Shown piece by piece: positions 6,467-15,793 of a stretch of DNA of 64,000 bases. Each line of letters starts with the position of its first letter. The stretch's first letter is position 1. Source of the stretch: Methanolobus mangrovi (GTDB lineage: Archaea; Halobacteriota; Methanosarcinia; Methanosarcinales; Methanosarcinaceae); assembly GCF_031312535.1 (NCBI RefSeq), contig NZ_CP133594.1:2399934-2463933 (forward strand), in the 5' to 3' direction. The notes below the pieces were generated by a model. The model did no database searches. It was not told where the DNA came from and saw only the letters and a list, made by a program, of their open reading frames with translations. The translations under genes were made by a program, and so were the position numbers.

Positions 6467-8926
6467 TTATTCAATGCCATCTTTTATCTTTCTGGCATTT
6501 TCATACATCCATGATGCATCTTCTTTTCTTCCCATAAGTTCCAGTGTATACCCGAGATTCTCAAGCGAAATGGTCACATTGGAACGATATGTAAGGTTCT
6601 CAGGTTCTAACTCCATGATACCTGCAAAGGTCTTCAGGGCATTTTCATAACTTTTCTTCGCTTCTGCATGCATTCCTATACTAAGGAAAAAGGAACCTAC
6701 GCCATCAAGAACACCTGCATAATCCAGCTGATGCTCTGTGTTTGAAGGATTTGCATTCATCAATGACCTGTAGGTGTCAAGAGACATCTCATATCTGCTT
6801 CTTGCTTCATCACTGTCATTCCGGCTTGCTGCAAGTTCTGCTATTCTTGCATGCAGTGCTGCAATCCTTTCTACCGGAAAAACACTTTCTGGTTCCAGGT
6901 CAGCCAGCCCTGCGTATGCATCAAGTGCATAGTTGTACATGTAGCCTGATTCTTCAGTCTCTCCTTTTTCTGAAAGGACATATGCAATATTCTCGATCAC
7001 AGCTGCACGGTTAGCAAGAATAGAAACATCGTTTCCATTCATTTCCATCAGTTTGTTGTATTTTGAAAGCAAGAATTCGAATATTTCAAGTCCCTCAGCT
7101 CCCGGTTGCTGGTCGGCTGAGGTCTTGAGTCTTTCAAGAAGTTTGACTATCTTAGACAGGTATGTGTTTTTGGTATCCATTTCCTGAAGTTGTTCGTATG
7201 CCTGAAGTGCTTCTCTGGTTTGCCCCATTGCAACCATGATGTCCGCTATCTTTCCCTGGAGTTCCCTTATTCCTGCTACATTCTTTTCATTCTCATCAGG
7301 TACAAGCCCCAGTAGTTCAGTTCTGATCTCCAGTATATTCTCATACTCTTTTTTCAGGATCTCTACATTTCCAGTGCTATCTGCCTTCTTTTCTTTTTCA
7401 AGCAGTATTTCATTAATCCTGTCAATGTATCCTTTGCCAAAGGGTTCTGTTTTCACAAGTTGCATATAACTGAGCAAAGCATCATCATTCAGTCCAAGAC
7501 TGAGCTGTGTTTTTGCTATATTTTCCAGAACATCATTCATTTTGGAATCATCTCCAGTTGCATGTCTGACAGTTTCATAAGTTGAAATAGCCCTGTTGAA
7601 GTACTCAAGTGCTTCTGAATAAGCACTCTTTTCAGCAAGTATTTTGCCAGCTTCATGGCATATTCCTGCACTGATCAGTCCAAGTTCCAGGCTTTCCTGG
7701 CTCACTGTCTTTATCTTTTCTTCTAGGTTGCTGTACAAATTCAGTTTTGTATCGGCATCGTCTGCCAGTTCTATAAGTGCAAGCATATCTTCAATGATGG
7801 ATACTCCTGCCTGCAGACTCGAACTGTCATCATGTTCACTTTCAAGAACCTGCAATGTAATATCCACAGATTCTTCTATTCTTTGCATTGCTTCTTCAAT
7901 TCTGCCTGCCTCTTTTAGCAGGTTTCCAATAATGTCAAGAGAGAAAGCTACATTCAACTGGTAAGATGTATTTGATGGCATGGAAGCCAGCAATTTTCGG
8001 GACATTTCCAGTATTGACCCATATTTTTCCAGCAAAATTTCGGAGTTTTCTTCATTTTCCAGCATCCTGTTCATATCTCTCAGGATCTTTATAGCAATCT
8101 TCCTGTTAACGGATTCCGGGTCTTCATCAAAGTGCGTAGAGATATTTTCCAGTGCCTCTTGCAGTTTCATGAATGCAGCATCATGTTTACCCTCATTCTC
8201 CAGTGCATGTGCAAAATTCTGTAACGCTGTGGGCACATCTAAAGAAACAACATTATTTGCACGTGTTTCTTCAAGGTACATTTCCAGTAATTGACCGTAC
8301 CTTCCTTCTTCCAGTCCGGTTGCACTCTCGATGGGTATATTCAGCAGGTTCTCAAGTATTGTGATTCTCTTAAGCTGGTATTCAGCATCTTCTTTTTTGC
8401 TCTCAGCTGTTTTCTCATGGAGCTTGAAGGCTTCTTCAAATATTCTTAATGCATCGTCGTTCTCGCGCATTTCCGCAAGCAATGCACCCATGTTGTTCAA
8501 AGTTGACACTGCATTTGATACATGGGATGTGTTTGAAGGCTCTTTTTCAATTAGTTCCCTGTAAATCTGTGCAGATATCTTGTATTTATTCCTGGCTTCT
8601 TCTTTCCTGCTCGAGTCTTCAAGGGCTGTTGCCATATTACTGAACATACTTGCCCTTTGTTCAGGGGACATATACTTCGGGTTTTCTTCAAGGATCTCAG
8701 AAGCTGAAATGTATCTTTCCAGTGCTTCCTCTTTTTGATCGTGTGAATATAAAAGGTCTGCATATGTCTGTAATACTGCGACCAGTATCTGGGGCGATTC
8801 TGCTCCCTTTGCCTGCTCTTCAGCCTGTTTCAGGTTTTCAAGTGCATCTTCATGCAGTCCTTTCTCAATGAGGCTTACTCCTTTATTGAAGTGCCTGAAT
8901 GCCATATCTCTTGCTCTTTTGGACAT
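6467..8926 (-). CDS. Large cytosolic TPR-repeat protein
   Basis: The 819-aa protein has no signal peptide or membrane helix. It consists of repeated 34-residue TPR units. Clear units include FNKGVSLIEKGLHEDALENL at the N-terminus, LNNMGALLAEMRENDDALRI near residue 148, and SYENALKTFAGIMELEPENL near the C-terminus. Linkers are rich in Glu. TPR arrays act as scaffolds for protein-protein contacts; the partner is unknown. Methanosarcina genomes hold many such proteins. It is one of three TPR genes within 8 kb and is transcribed alone. ATG start at 8926 (MSKRARDMAFRHFNKG) begins directly in the first helix. Confidence 0.85.
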   Translation of the reverse strand: MSKRARDMAFRHFNKGVSLIEKGLHEDALENLKQAEEQAKGAESPQILVAVLQTYADLLYSHDQKEEALERYISASEILEENPKYMSPEQRASMFSNMATALEDSSRKEEARNKYKISAQIYRELIEKEPSNTSHVSNAVSTLNNMGALLAEMRENDDALRIFEEAFKLHEKTAESKKEDAEYQLKRITILENLLNIPIESATGLEEGRYGQLLEMYLEETRANNVVSLDVPTALQNFAHALENEGKHDAAFMKLQEALENISTHFDEDPESVNRKIAIKILRDMNRMLENEENSEILLEKYGSILEMSRKLLASMPSNTSYQLNVAFSLDIIGNLLKEAGRIEEAMQRIEESVDITLQVLESEHDDSSSLQAGVSIIEDMLALIELADDADTKLNLYSNLEEKIKTVSQESLELGLISAGICHEAGKILAEKSAYSEALEYFNRAISTYETVRHATGDDSKMNDVLENIAKTQLSLGLNDDALLSYMQLVKTEPFGKGYIDRINEILLEKEKKADSTGNVEILKKEYENILEIRTELLGLVPDENEKNVAGIRELQGKIADIMVAMGQTREALQAYEQLQEMDTKNTYLSKIVKLLERLKTSADQQPGAEGLEIFEFLLSKYNKLMEMNGNDVSILANRAAVIENIAYVLSEKGETEESGYMYNYALDAYAGLADLEPESVFPVERIAALHARIAELAASRNDSDEARSRYEMSLDTYRSLMNANPSNTEHQLDYAGVLDGVGSFFLSIGMHAEAKKSYENALKTFAGIMELEPENLTYRSNVTISLENLGYTLELMGRKEDASWMYENARKIKDGIE

Positions 8927-9041
8927 AGTGCTCTCGGTTTTTTGATGATGGTAATTAACAACATAAGTTATACTATTTATTTTATGCTGGGAAAATAATA
9001 ATGAATGATTACATTGATTCTGCTTTTTAGGTGGAATTATC

Positions 9042-9638
9042 TTATTTAATAATAACCCTGTTCTTAGTTACATTGATAACCTTTTCTATTAATGCATCCT
9101 TTGACTCAGAATCGACCTCTACTGTAAAATGCACTACGTCTGTATATTTTGCTTCCAGGATAGTTCCGTACTCCGAAACCAGTTTGGTAACAGCATCAAT
9201 ATTCGAATAATCGGATTCCATATGGACGAGTGTCCTATCCCGTACCTCGACAGTCCCCGCATTCTCTATAGCTTCAATCGCTGTCTCCCTGTATGCTCTG
9301 GCAAGCCCCCCAAAACCCAGTTTAATACCACCAAAATATCTGCTTACCACCACCGCCACATTGCTGAGTTCCTTCATCTCCAGAACTCTGAATACTGGCT
9401 TTCCTGAACTACCGGCTGGTTCTCCATCATCATCATATTTCATCGCGAGCACATTATCTGCATTTATAAGGTATGCAGAAACATTGTGATTTGCATCAGT
9501 ATGTTTACTTTTGATCAATTTGATGAATTTTTTTGCATCATCTTCATCTGTTACGGGAACTGCGCAGGCAATGAATATCGAATTCCTGAACTTCTTCTGA
9601 GCCTGCCCTGTTTCTTTCAATGTTATGCAGGTTGACAC
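9042..9638 (-). CDS. YigZ/IMPACT family protein (UPF0029)
   Basis: The 198-aa protein matches the YigZ/IMPACT N-terminal domain: KKFRNSIFIACAVPVTDE at the N-terminus, then KYDDDGEPAGSSGKPVFRVL, and VVVSRYFGGIKLGFGGLARAY with the conserved glycine-rich strand-helix. A smaller C-terminal ferredoxin-like alpha/beta domain follows (MESDYSNIDAVTKLVSEYGT). Family members are linked to translation control in eukaryotes (IMPACT) and are of uncertain function in prokaryotes. The start is GTG at 9638; the next likely start is inside the conserved region, so GTG is kept. Confidence 0.88.
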   Translation of the reverse strand: MSTCITLKETGQAQKKFRNSIFIACAVPVTDEDDAKKFIKLIKSKHTDANHNVSAYLINADNVLAMKYDDDGEPAGSSGKPVFRVLEMKELSNVAVVVSRYFGGIKLGFGGLARAYRETAIEAIENAGTVEVRDRTLVHMESDYSNIDAVTKLVSEYGTILEAKYTDVVHFTVEVDSESKDALIEKVINVTKNRVIIK

Positions 9639-9779
9639 TTATATTCACCCGTTTGTCCACTGTTATTATATGCCATGCATTATATTTGTAAAATTTATAT
9701 TCAATATCTGTAAATACTTCAAAATCCTATATTATTATTCATAAGTGTTAGTGCTCAATTATTACTATCAGGTAATGTC

Positions 9780-12700
9780 ATGGTCTTTAAAAATCCTGTC
9801 ATATATATAATCCTCTTATTGATGTTATCTCCTCTCTGCCCTTTAGCTGTTAGTCTGGGGCAGGAAGCCAGGGGTATGAATTCAATAGCAGTCTCTATGA
9901 CTGAAAATGGCACATACGATGAAGCTCTTCTTTATTATGATAAAGCTCTTGAAACAGAACCTGATTATATTCAGGCACTGGATAACAAAGGTTCAACACT
10001 TTTCCTGATGGGAGACTACAGTGAAGCGTCAAAGGCATACGATGGTGTACTTTCCAGATATCCGGATTCCTCCGCAGCTCTTTTCAAAAAAGGTATGTCT
10101 CTGTCCCGACAGGGCAACCATGAAGATGCACTCGTCTATTATGACAGGTCCCTCCAATTGCTCTCAAATGAAAGTGTTTCCGATTACGAGCCAATCTTTG
10201 ACATCGGTCTTTTTACCTTTTTGGACGCTTCTCAGGGATACGAAATAAATGATATAACCTATGATTCCCGGCTTCCAAGTGTCTGGTATCAGAAAGCCCT
10301 GTCACTTGAAGCTCTTGAAAGGCACAATGAATCCCTTTACTATTATGATCTCATTCTGGACTTTGCTAATTCACATTCTACTGAACTTTCAAGACATGCG
10401 GCCAGCTTATATGATCTTGGCAAATACAATGAGTCCATAGGTGTTTATGATGAAGCACTTGAGATAGAACCTGATAATGCTGCTTACTGGTATGGAAAAG
10501 GACTTGCCTATGACAAATTGGGTGATTTTCAGAATGCTATAACCGCTTATGACAGAGCTCTGGATTTTGCACCCGGGAATCTCAATGCGCATTATAACAA
10601 GGCACAGGATCTTGAGGCATTGGGTCAGTTTCAACTTGCAGTGCAGCAATATGATAAAATCCTCACGGTGGATCCATATGCAGTTGATGCCTGGTACAAG
10701 GTAGGAAAAGTCTATGAGCAGCTTGGGAATTATGACTCTGCCCTGAAAGCATATGGCCAGGTTCTCATTTATGAGCCTGAAAATGCAGATGCATGGAGCT
10801 GCAAGGGTAATGTCCTCAATAAAATGGGGAGATACGCAGAGGCTATAGAAGCTTATGATAAGGCATTGAAGCTTGGACCCGACAGTACGTCAGTAGAGTC
10901 ATTTGGTTCCGGAGCCAATCTTTTTGGTGTGCCCATGGAAGTTTCCGTTTGTTACGGAAACACTCCTGAATTCGAGTCTGATTCTGCCTTGCTGTGGTTC
11001 AACAAAGGTCTTGCTTTCTACAAAATGGCGGATTATGAAAATGCAATCGAGGCGTTTGATAATGCAGGTGCCATTGAGCCGGATTTCCCAATGCTCTGGT
11101 ATAAAATGGCCAATTCATACGATAGTCTTGAGCTATATGATGAAGCCGTTGGGTCATACGAGAAAGCTTTGAAGATCGATGATTCATGTGCAAGGGTTTA
11201 CTATGACCTTGCTCTGGATTATGATCGGCTTGGCGAGTACAGTGACGCACAAAAAGCATATTTAAAGGCTGCAAAGCTGGAACCCAATTTCACATCAGCT
11301 CTTTACAACAGGGCTCTGGATCTGGATAATCTGGGAAAATATGATGATTCTGTTGAGGTTTATGAACAGGTACTCGAGTTACATCCTGAGTCTGTGGATG
11401 CATGGCTGCGGAAAGGCAATGCACTACATGAACTTGGAAGATATGATGAAGCTATAGTTTCCTATGAACAGGTGCTTCAGTTAAACCCAACCCACTCTGT
11501 TGCCAGATTCCAGTTAAATGTAAATCAGGACTTACTCGGGAACAAGAACGGTTCAGCTTCATATTACCCAACAACATCCACATTGTTCGGTGTAATGGAT
11601 GATGACGTTTTCAGTTCGGACCTCTTCATATGGTATACTTCAAATCCGTTCTCAAATGACAACATCAATGATCTGGATGATGCTGAAATACTTGGTGATG
11701 TTATCAGTTATGACAGAGTCTGGGTTTCAAGGGGTTCTTCCTTTGAGAGTATGTCTATGCCAGAGCTTGCTATAGATTCTTATACGAAAGCTATACTTCT
11801 CAATCCTGATTCTGCAGAGGCCTGGACAAGTATGGCATCGTCTTATGATAAGCTTGGAAATTATGCGGATGCTGTTGCCTCTTATGAAAAGGCAGTACTG
11901 ATAGACCCAGATAATTCAGAGGCCTGGTATAGCAAGGGTCTTTCACATTATAATAATGGAGACGATCAACTGGCAATTGAATCCTTTGAGAGGGTACTGC
12001 AAAAAGAACCTGCAAACTATAATGCTCTTTACTTTAAGGCTTCAGCTTACGATAATCTGGGAATGTACTCTGAGTCTCTCCGGTCTTATGAGGTCATACT
12101 GCAAAAAGATACCCAGAATACTGATGTATGGTACAAGGCTGGCTATGCTGCATACCAGCTTGGAACATATGACCGTTCGATCGATGCTTTCAACAATGTC
12201 CTGAAGTATGACCCTACAAACGTTACGGTTCTTAAATTACAGAGCAGTGCCGCCGATAATCTCGGAAGGTATGAAATGGCACTGAGTTTCTATGACAGGG
12301 TACTGGCCATTACTCCTGCAGATTCCATTGCAATGTTTGGACAAGCCTCAGTCTATGAGAATCTGGGAAGATATGAGGATGCGCTTGCGACTTATGATAT
12401 CATCCTTGAACTTGAGCCTGGCAACACCAAGGCATTGAACAGCAAAGGTTTCACGTATTATCTGATGGGTGACCTTGCAAGTGCTTCATCAACATTTGAG
12501 ATGGCAGCAAGCTCCGATCCAACCAGTGCTTCCGCATGGTATCACCTAGGAATGCTGTCGTATCTAAGGAGCAGTTATACCGGTTCCATCTATTATTACG
12601 ACAAGGCGCTGGAACTTGACCCTTCATGCACCACTGCCTGGTATAACAAAGGTTTCATCCTCAATATCCTTGGAGATGTTGATGCTGCGGTGGAATGCTA

Positions 12701-12941
12701 TGATAAGGTACTGGCAATCGATCCGAACTCGGCATCTGCCCTCTACAACAAACAGTTCGCATTGTACCGTATCGGTAAATCCGTCACAGCAGATGCAACA
12801 AAAGAGAAGCTGGATTCCATTGATCCGAGTTTTGCAGCTTCTCTCGATGACAGGGGTACTGAGTTCTTCCTTCCATCCAGCTATAGCGACACACTGGATT
12901 ACAAGCTGCCCCAGAGATGGTACAACAGTACTGTTGAATGA
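9780..12941 (+). CDS. Giant exported TPR-repeat protein
   Basis: The 1053-aa protein starts with a hydrophobic segment (VIYIILLLMLSPLCPLAVSL) after a short basic N-terminus, a plausible signal peptide or anchor, and then has about 22-24 TPR units to the C-terminus. Units follow the form ALWFNKGLAFYKMADYENAI / EAFDNAGAIEPDFPM with the usual W/Y-NKG and EAI-YDKALEL-P positions. Three breaks of roughly 45-60 residues without TPR pattern occur near residues 130-155, 370-400 and 585-650. It is likely an extracytoplasmic scaffold. It lies upstream of a HAD phosphatase on the same strand (48-nt gap). The partner is unknown. Confidence 0.83.
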   Translation: MVFKNPVIYIILLLMLSPLCPLAVSLGQEARGMNSIAVSMTENGTYDEALLYYDKALETEPDYIQALDNKGSTLFLMGDYSEASKAYDGVLSRYPDSSAALFKKGMSLSRQGNHEDALVYYDRSLQLLSNESVSDYEPIFDIGLFTFLDASQGYEINDITYDSRLPSVWYQKALSLEALERHNESLYYYDLILDFANSHSTELSRHAASLYDLGKYNESIGVYDEALEIEPDNAAYWYGKGLAYDKLGDFQNAITAYDRALDFAPGNLNAHYNKAQDLEALGQFQLAVQQYDKILTVDPYAVDAWYKVGKVYEQLGNYDSALKAYGQVLIYEPENADAWSCKGNVLNKMGRYAEAIEAYDKALKLGPDSTSVESFGSGANLFGVPMEVSVCYGNTPEFESDSALLWFNKGLAFYKMADYENAIEAFDNAGAIEPDFPMLWYKMANSYDSLELYDEAVGSYEKALKIDDSCARVYYDLALDYDRLGEYSDAQKAYLKAAKLEPNFTSALYNRALDLDNLGKYDDSVEVYEQVLELHPESVDAWLRKGNALHELGRYDEAIVSYEQVLQLNPTHSVARFQLNVNQDLLGNKNGSASYYPTTSTLFGVMDDDVFSSDLFIWYTSNPFSNDNINDLDDAEILGDVISYDRVWVSRGSSFESMSMPELAIDSYTKAILLNPDSAEAWTSMASSYDKLGNYADAVASYEKAVLIDPDNSEAWYSKGLSHYNNGDDQLAIESFERVLQKEPANYNALYFKASAYDNLGMYSESLRSYEVILQKDTQNTDVWYKAGYAAYQLGTYDRSIDAFNNVLKYDPTNVTVLKLQSSAADNLGRYEMALSFYDRVLAITPADSIAMFGQASVYENLGRYEDALATYDIILELEPGNTKALNSKGFTYYLMGDLASASSTFEMAASSDPTSASAWYHLGMLSYLRSSYTGSIYYYDKALELDPSCTTAWYNKGFILNILGDVDAAVECYDKVLAIDPNSASALYNKQFALYRIGKSVTADATKEKLDSIDPSFAASLDDRGTEFFLPSSYSDTLDYKLPQRWYNSTVE

Positions 12942-12989
12942 ATTCATTTGTCACATAAGATTTATCGCGTATGGAGGTAATTACAGTCC

Positions 12990-13646
12990 ATGTTAAGTTC
13001 CCTTATTTTTGACATGGACGGTGTACTTGTCGATTCCATGGCATATCATGCGCAGGCATGGATGCAGGTTTCCAGTGAAGTAGGTGTCAATGTTACGCCT
13101 GCTGATATCTATGAAATAGAAGGTGCCAATCACAGGCTTGGCCTGCAATGGCTTTTCCAGAAGGCAGGCAGGGATTTTGAACCGGAGATGTACGAAAAGA
13201 TCCTGCAAAGGAAAATCGAGATATTCCATAGTATTGCCAATGTGAAAGCATTTGATGGCATGGAAGATTGTCTAAGTGCTCTTAAGAATAAATTCAGGCT
13301 GGCGGTTGTTACCGGTTCTGAAAAGGCTACAGTTGAATCATTTATGGATCAGTTCTTCCCGGGAATCTTTGATGTTGTGGTTTCAGGTGAAGACGTGCAT
13401 TATGGAAAACCATATCCTGAACCTTATCTTAAAGCTGTTGAAATGCTGGGCATTGCAAAGGATGAGTGCATCGTTATAGAGAATGCACCCATGGGCGTTG
13501 AATCTGCAAAAAAGGCAGGTCTTTATTGCATAGGTGTGCCGACGTATGTTTCTCCTGCTATATTATCTGAGGCAGACCTTGTATTGGAGAACCACGCAAT
13601 ACTACAAAAGTACCTGTATGATATTCTTGAAGGGCAGCATTCGTAA
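12990..13646 (+). CDS. HAD hydrolase, beta-phosphoglucomutase-like
   Basis: The 218-aa protein shows DMDGVLVDSM (motif I, with the second Asp needed by phosphomutases and phosphatases), VVTGSEKAT (motif II), GKPYPEPYLKA (motif III Lys) and IENAPMGVESAKKAG (motif IV, in the E-x-A/S form of beta-phosphoglucomutase-like members). The cap domain between residues 15 and 85 is helical. It could act on sugar phosphates as mutase or phosphatase; the substrate is not determined. The start is ATG behind GGAGG. TPR genes flank it on both sides, same strand. Confidence 0.8.
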   Translation: MLSSLIFDMDGVLVDSMAYHAQAWMQVSSEVGVNVTPADIYEIEGANHRLGLQWLFQKAGRDFEPEMYEKILQRKIEIFHSIANVKAFDGMEDCLSALKNKFRLAVVTGSEKATVESFMDQFFPGIFDVVVSGEDVHYGKPYPEPYLKAVEMLGIAKDECIVIENAPMGVESAKKAGLYCIGVPTYVSPAILSEADLVLENHAILQKYLYDILEGQHS

Positions 13647-13678
13647 GTTTTTAAAACCCATCTCCTAATATACTCTTT

Positions 13679-14401
13679 ATGGGTGAAAATACTGAAGCCG
13701 ATATGAAGGCCATGCTTGCAGACAACATGAGCAGTCTGAAGGAACTTTTCCGTGAGACTCCGAGTATGGAGCATCTTCTCCAGATAGTTGCTACCTATCA
13801 CGGGATGGAGCAGACCGAACGAGGCATTGGTTTTGCCGAAGCTTTCATCATGCAGATAGAGGATGAAAAGGATCGGCTGTTACAGGCCTCCATGGTTCTG
13901 GAAATGGTAGATAGGAATGAAGAAGCACTTACCTATCTGGGTGAAGCTGAAGACAAGTTTCCTGATGATGTACAGGTGAAAAACCACCGTGGTATGCTTT
14001 TGAACAAATTGTCTGAATTCGAGAAAGCTCTTTCAATTTATGAAGGTCTGCTTGAGAGCAGTCCAAAATCACTCGAGTCACTTTCAGGTAAATTGATTGC
14101 ATTGACCGGACTTGGAAGGCACGGTGATGTACTCAAATTGTATAAAACATCTATTGCTATAACTCCTTCAACAGTCCAGGACTGGCATTTCAAGGGAGTA
14201 ATTGATGGAATTCTCAAAGATTATTTTGAGGCTGAAAAAGGGGCTTCCATTACGGATGGACAGGCTGACAAATTATCCCAGAGCTTTAACTCAATTGACC
14301 ACATAATAGAAGGACTTGGGCCCGAAGTTCGTAATTTCTACATGATGGGTAATTTTGCAGGTAAAGAGATCTATCACGAAATACTGGAAAACAAAGGCTG
14401 A
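13679..14401 (+). CDS. Small TPR-repeat protein
   Basis: This 240-aa cytosolic protein holds three to four TPR units, the clearest at residues 95-165 (HRGMLLNKLSEFEKALSIYE then LIALTGLGRHGDVLKLYKTS). The rest is helical without a known motif. A TATA-like TTTTTAAAA at 13648-13656 is placed for a transcript starting at the ATG itself, so the mRNA may be leaderless and independent of the HAD gene that ends 32 nt upstream. It directly precedes the coenzyme M island, but no functional link is visible. Confidence 0.75.
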   Translation: MGENTEADMKAMLADNMSSLKELFRETPSMEHLLQIVATYHGMEQTERGIGFAEAFIMQIEDEKDRLLQASMVLEMVDRNEEALTYLGEAEDKFPDDVQVKNHRGMLLNKLSEFEKALSIYEGLLESSPKSLESLSGKLIALTGLGRHGDVLKLYKTSIAITPSTVQDWHFKGVIDGILKDYFEAEKGASITDGQADKLSQSFNSIDHIIEGLGPEVRNFYMMGNFAGKEIYHEILENKG

Positions 14402-14479
14402 GTTTTCCAATATTTTTATTAAGAATACCCCTGACATTGTCCTTTTTGTACGTTATTATCTTTTATTTCACCCTCATAA

Positions 14480-14491
14480 GGACTATAGTCC
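14480..14491. promoter_or_regulatory. Perfect 12-bp palindrome upstream of coenzyme M operon
   Basis: GGACTATAGTCC is a perfect 12-bp palindrome. It ends 14 bp before the TATA box (14506-14515) that drives the cysteate synthase gene. Its size and place suit a dimeric DNA-binding regulator acting upstream of the BRE/TATA element. The function is inferred. Confidence 0.4.
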
Positions 14492-14505
14492 ATTCAAAAG
14501 GATAA

Positions 14506-14515
14506 CTTTTATAAT
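14506..14515 (+). promoter_or_regulatory. TATA box of the coenzyme M operon
   Basis: CTTTTATAAT is centred 26-27 nt before the ATG of the cysteate synthase gene, so the operon transcript would start at or very near the ATG (leaderless). There is no clear Shine-Dalgarno sequence at this start, which agrees with that reading. Confidence 0.55.
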
Positions 14516-14536
14516 CGCTCTTGCCACATTTGTCAT

Positions 14537-15793
14537 ATGAACAAGTACAGTGTGAAATGCCTGCTGTGTGGCGAAGTTCACGACCCTTATTCATTGAACT
14601 GCAAAAAGGGTGATGATTCTTTTCTTCGTGCTTATTACACAGCAAAACAGTTGATGCCAACTGATATGCCTGGTATCTGGAGATATTACAACTGGCTGCC
14701 CACAGAAGGTATCATAGAAGAAGGTTCCGGAAGAACTGTCACTTATAAGAGTGAGAACCTTGCTTCAGCTCTTGGCCTTGATGATCTGTGGATCGCTTTT
14801 AACGGTTACTGGCCTGAGAAGAATGCATACATTATGACCTGCACTTTCAAGGACCTTGAATCGTTCCCCACCATGCAGAGACTCAGGGAACAGGGGGATA
14901 AAAGAATAATCGTAGTGGCATCCGCAGGCAATACTGCCAGGGCATTTGCTCATGCATGCAGTGTAACGGGCCAGCCTCTGCTTCTTGTAGTTCCTAAGGA
15001 CAGCGCCCACAGGTTGTGGACGCTACATGATGATAATCACTCAGTATGCCTTGTTACGGTTGAAGGCGACTATTTCGATGCAATATCCCTTGCGGGTAAG
15101 CTGGCATCCAGAGAAGGTTTTGTGAATGAGGGTGGTGCTAAGAATGTTGCCAGACGAGATGGCATGGGCACTGTAATGCTGGATGCAGTCCTTACTTCCA
15201 ATGAACTGCCGGCTCATTATTTCCAGGCAGTTGGCAGCGGCACAGGCGGTATATCAGCATGGGAAGCATCCATGAGATTACTTGAGGATGGAAGATTTGG
15301 AGACACTTTGCCAAAACTCCAGCTTGGTCAGAATCTTCCGTGTGCTCCGCTATATTCTCTCTGGAATGATGTTGATGCAGTAGATGCTGCATGTCCCGAA
15401 GGAATGTATGATGATGTTCTCTTTAACCGGAAACCTCCATTTGCTATAAAAGGCGGTGTAAAAGATGCCCTTGAAGCAACAGGCGGAATCCTCTATGCAG
15501 TAAACAACAAAGAGGCATCTGAAGCTCAGGAACTCTTTGAGAGATCCGAGGGTATAGACATAAATCCTGCTGCTGCAGTTGCAGTCGCTTCACTGGTGCA
15601 GGCTGTAAAAGCCGGTAATGTCAAATCAACTGAAAAAATTGTCCTGAATATCACAGGCGGCGGTCAAAAACGATTGATGCAGGATTATGAATTAAAACAA
15701 CTACCTGTTTCCCTTACGGTATCAGCAAAGGACGAAGACGCAGAGGCTAAGGTAGTAACAAAGGCAGCAGAATTATTTGGTGCATTATTATGA
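14537..15793 (+). CDS. Cysteate synthase (coenzyme M biosynthesis)
   Basis: The 418-aa PLP enzyme is related to threonine synthase. It begins with a Cys-containing segment (VKCLLCGEVHDPYSLNCKKG). The PLP lysine lies in CTFKDLESFP near residue 113, and glycine-rich phosphate-binding loops include AVGSGTGGISAWE. In Methanosarcinales cysteate synthase turns phosphoserine and sulfite into cysteate, which leads to sulfopyruvate and coenzyme M. The location in one operon with comD and comE strongly supports this role over a true threonine synthase. Its last codons overlap the next gene by 4 nt (ATGA). Confidence 0.88.
   Translation: MNKYSVKCLLCGEVHDPYSLNCKKGDDSFLRAYYTAKQLMPTDMPGIWRYYNWLPTEGIIEEGSGRTVTYKSENLASALGLDDLWIAFNGYWPEKNAYIMTCTFKDLESFPTMQRLREQGDKRIIVVASAGNTARAFAHACSVTGQPLLLVVPKDSAHRLWTLHDDNHSVCLVTVEGDYFDAISLAGKLASREGFVNEGGAKNVARRDGMGTVMLDAVLTSNELPAHYFQAVGSGTGGISAWEASMRLLEDGRFGDTLPKLQLGQNLPCAPLYSLWNDVDAVDAACPEGMYDDVLFNRKPPFAIKGGVKDALEATGGILYAVNNKEASEAQELFERSEGIDINPAAAVAVASLVQAVKAGNVKSTEKIVLNITGGGQKRLMQDYELKQLPVSLTVSAKDEDAEAKVVTKAAELFGALL

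Noticed and set aside
8946-8960. TTGATGATGG upstream of the large TPR gene as a C box
   Set aside because: No D box, second C box or closing stem is found at the needed distances, unlike at 42623-42686.
12624-12947. Minus-strand 107-codon frame at the end of the giant TPR gene
   Set aside because: It is antisense to conserved TPR codons and has no start signals; it is a shadow of the repeat.
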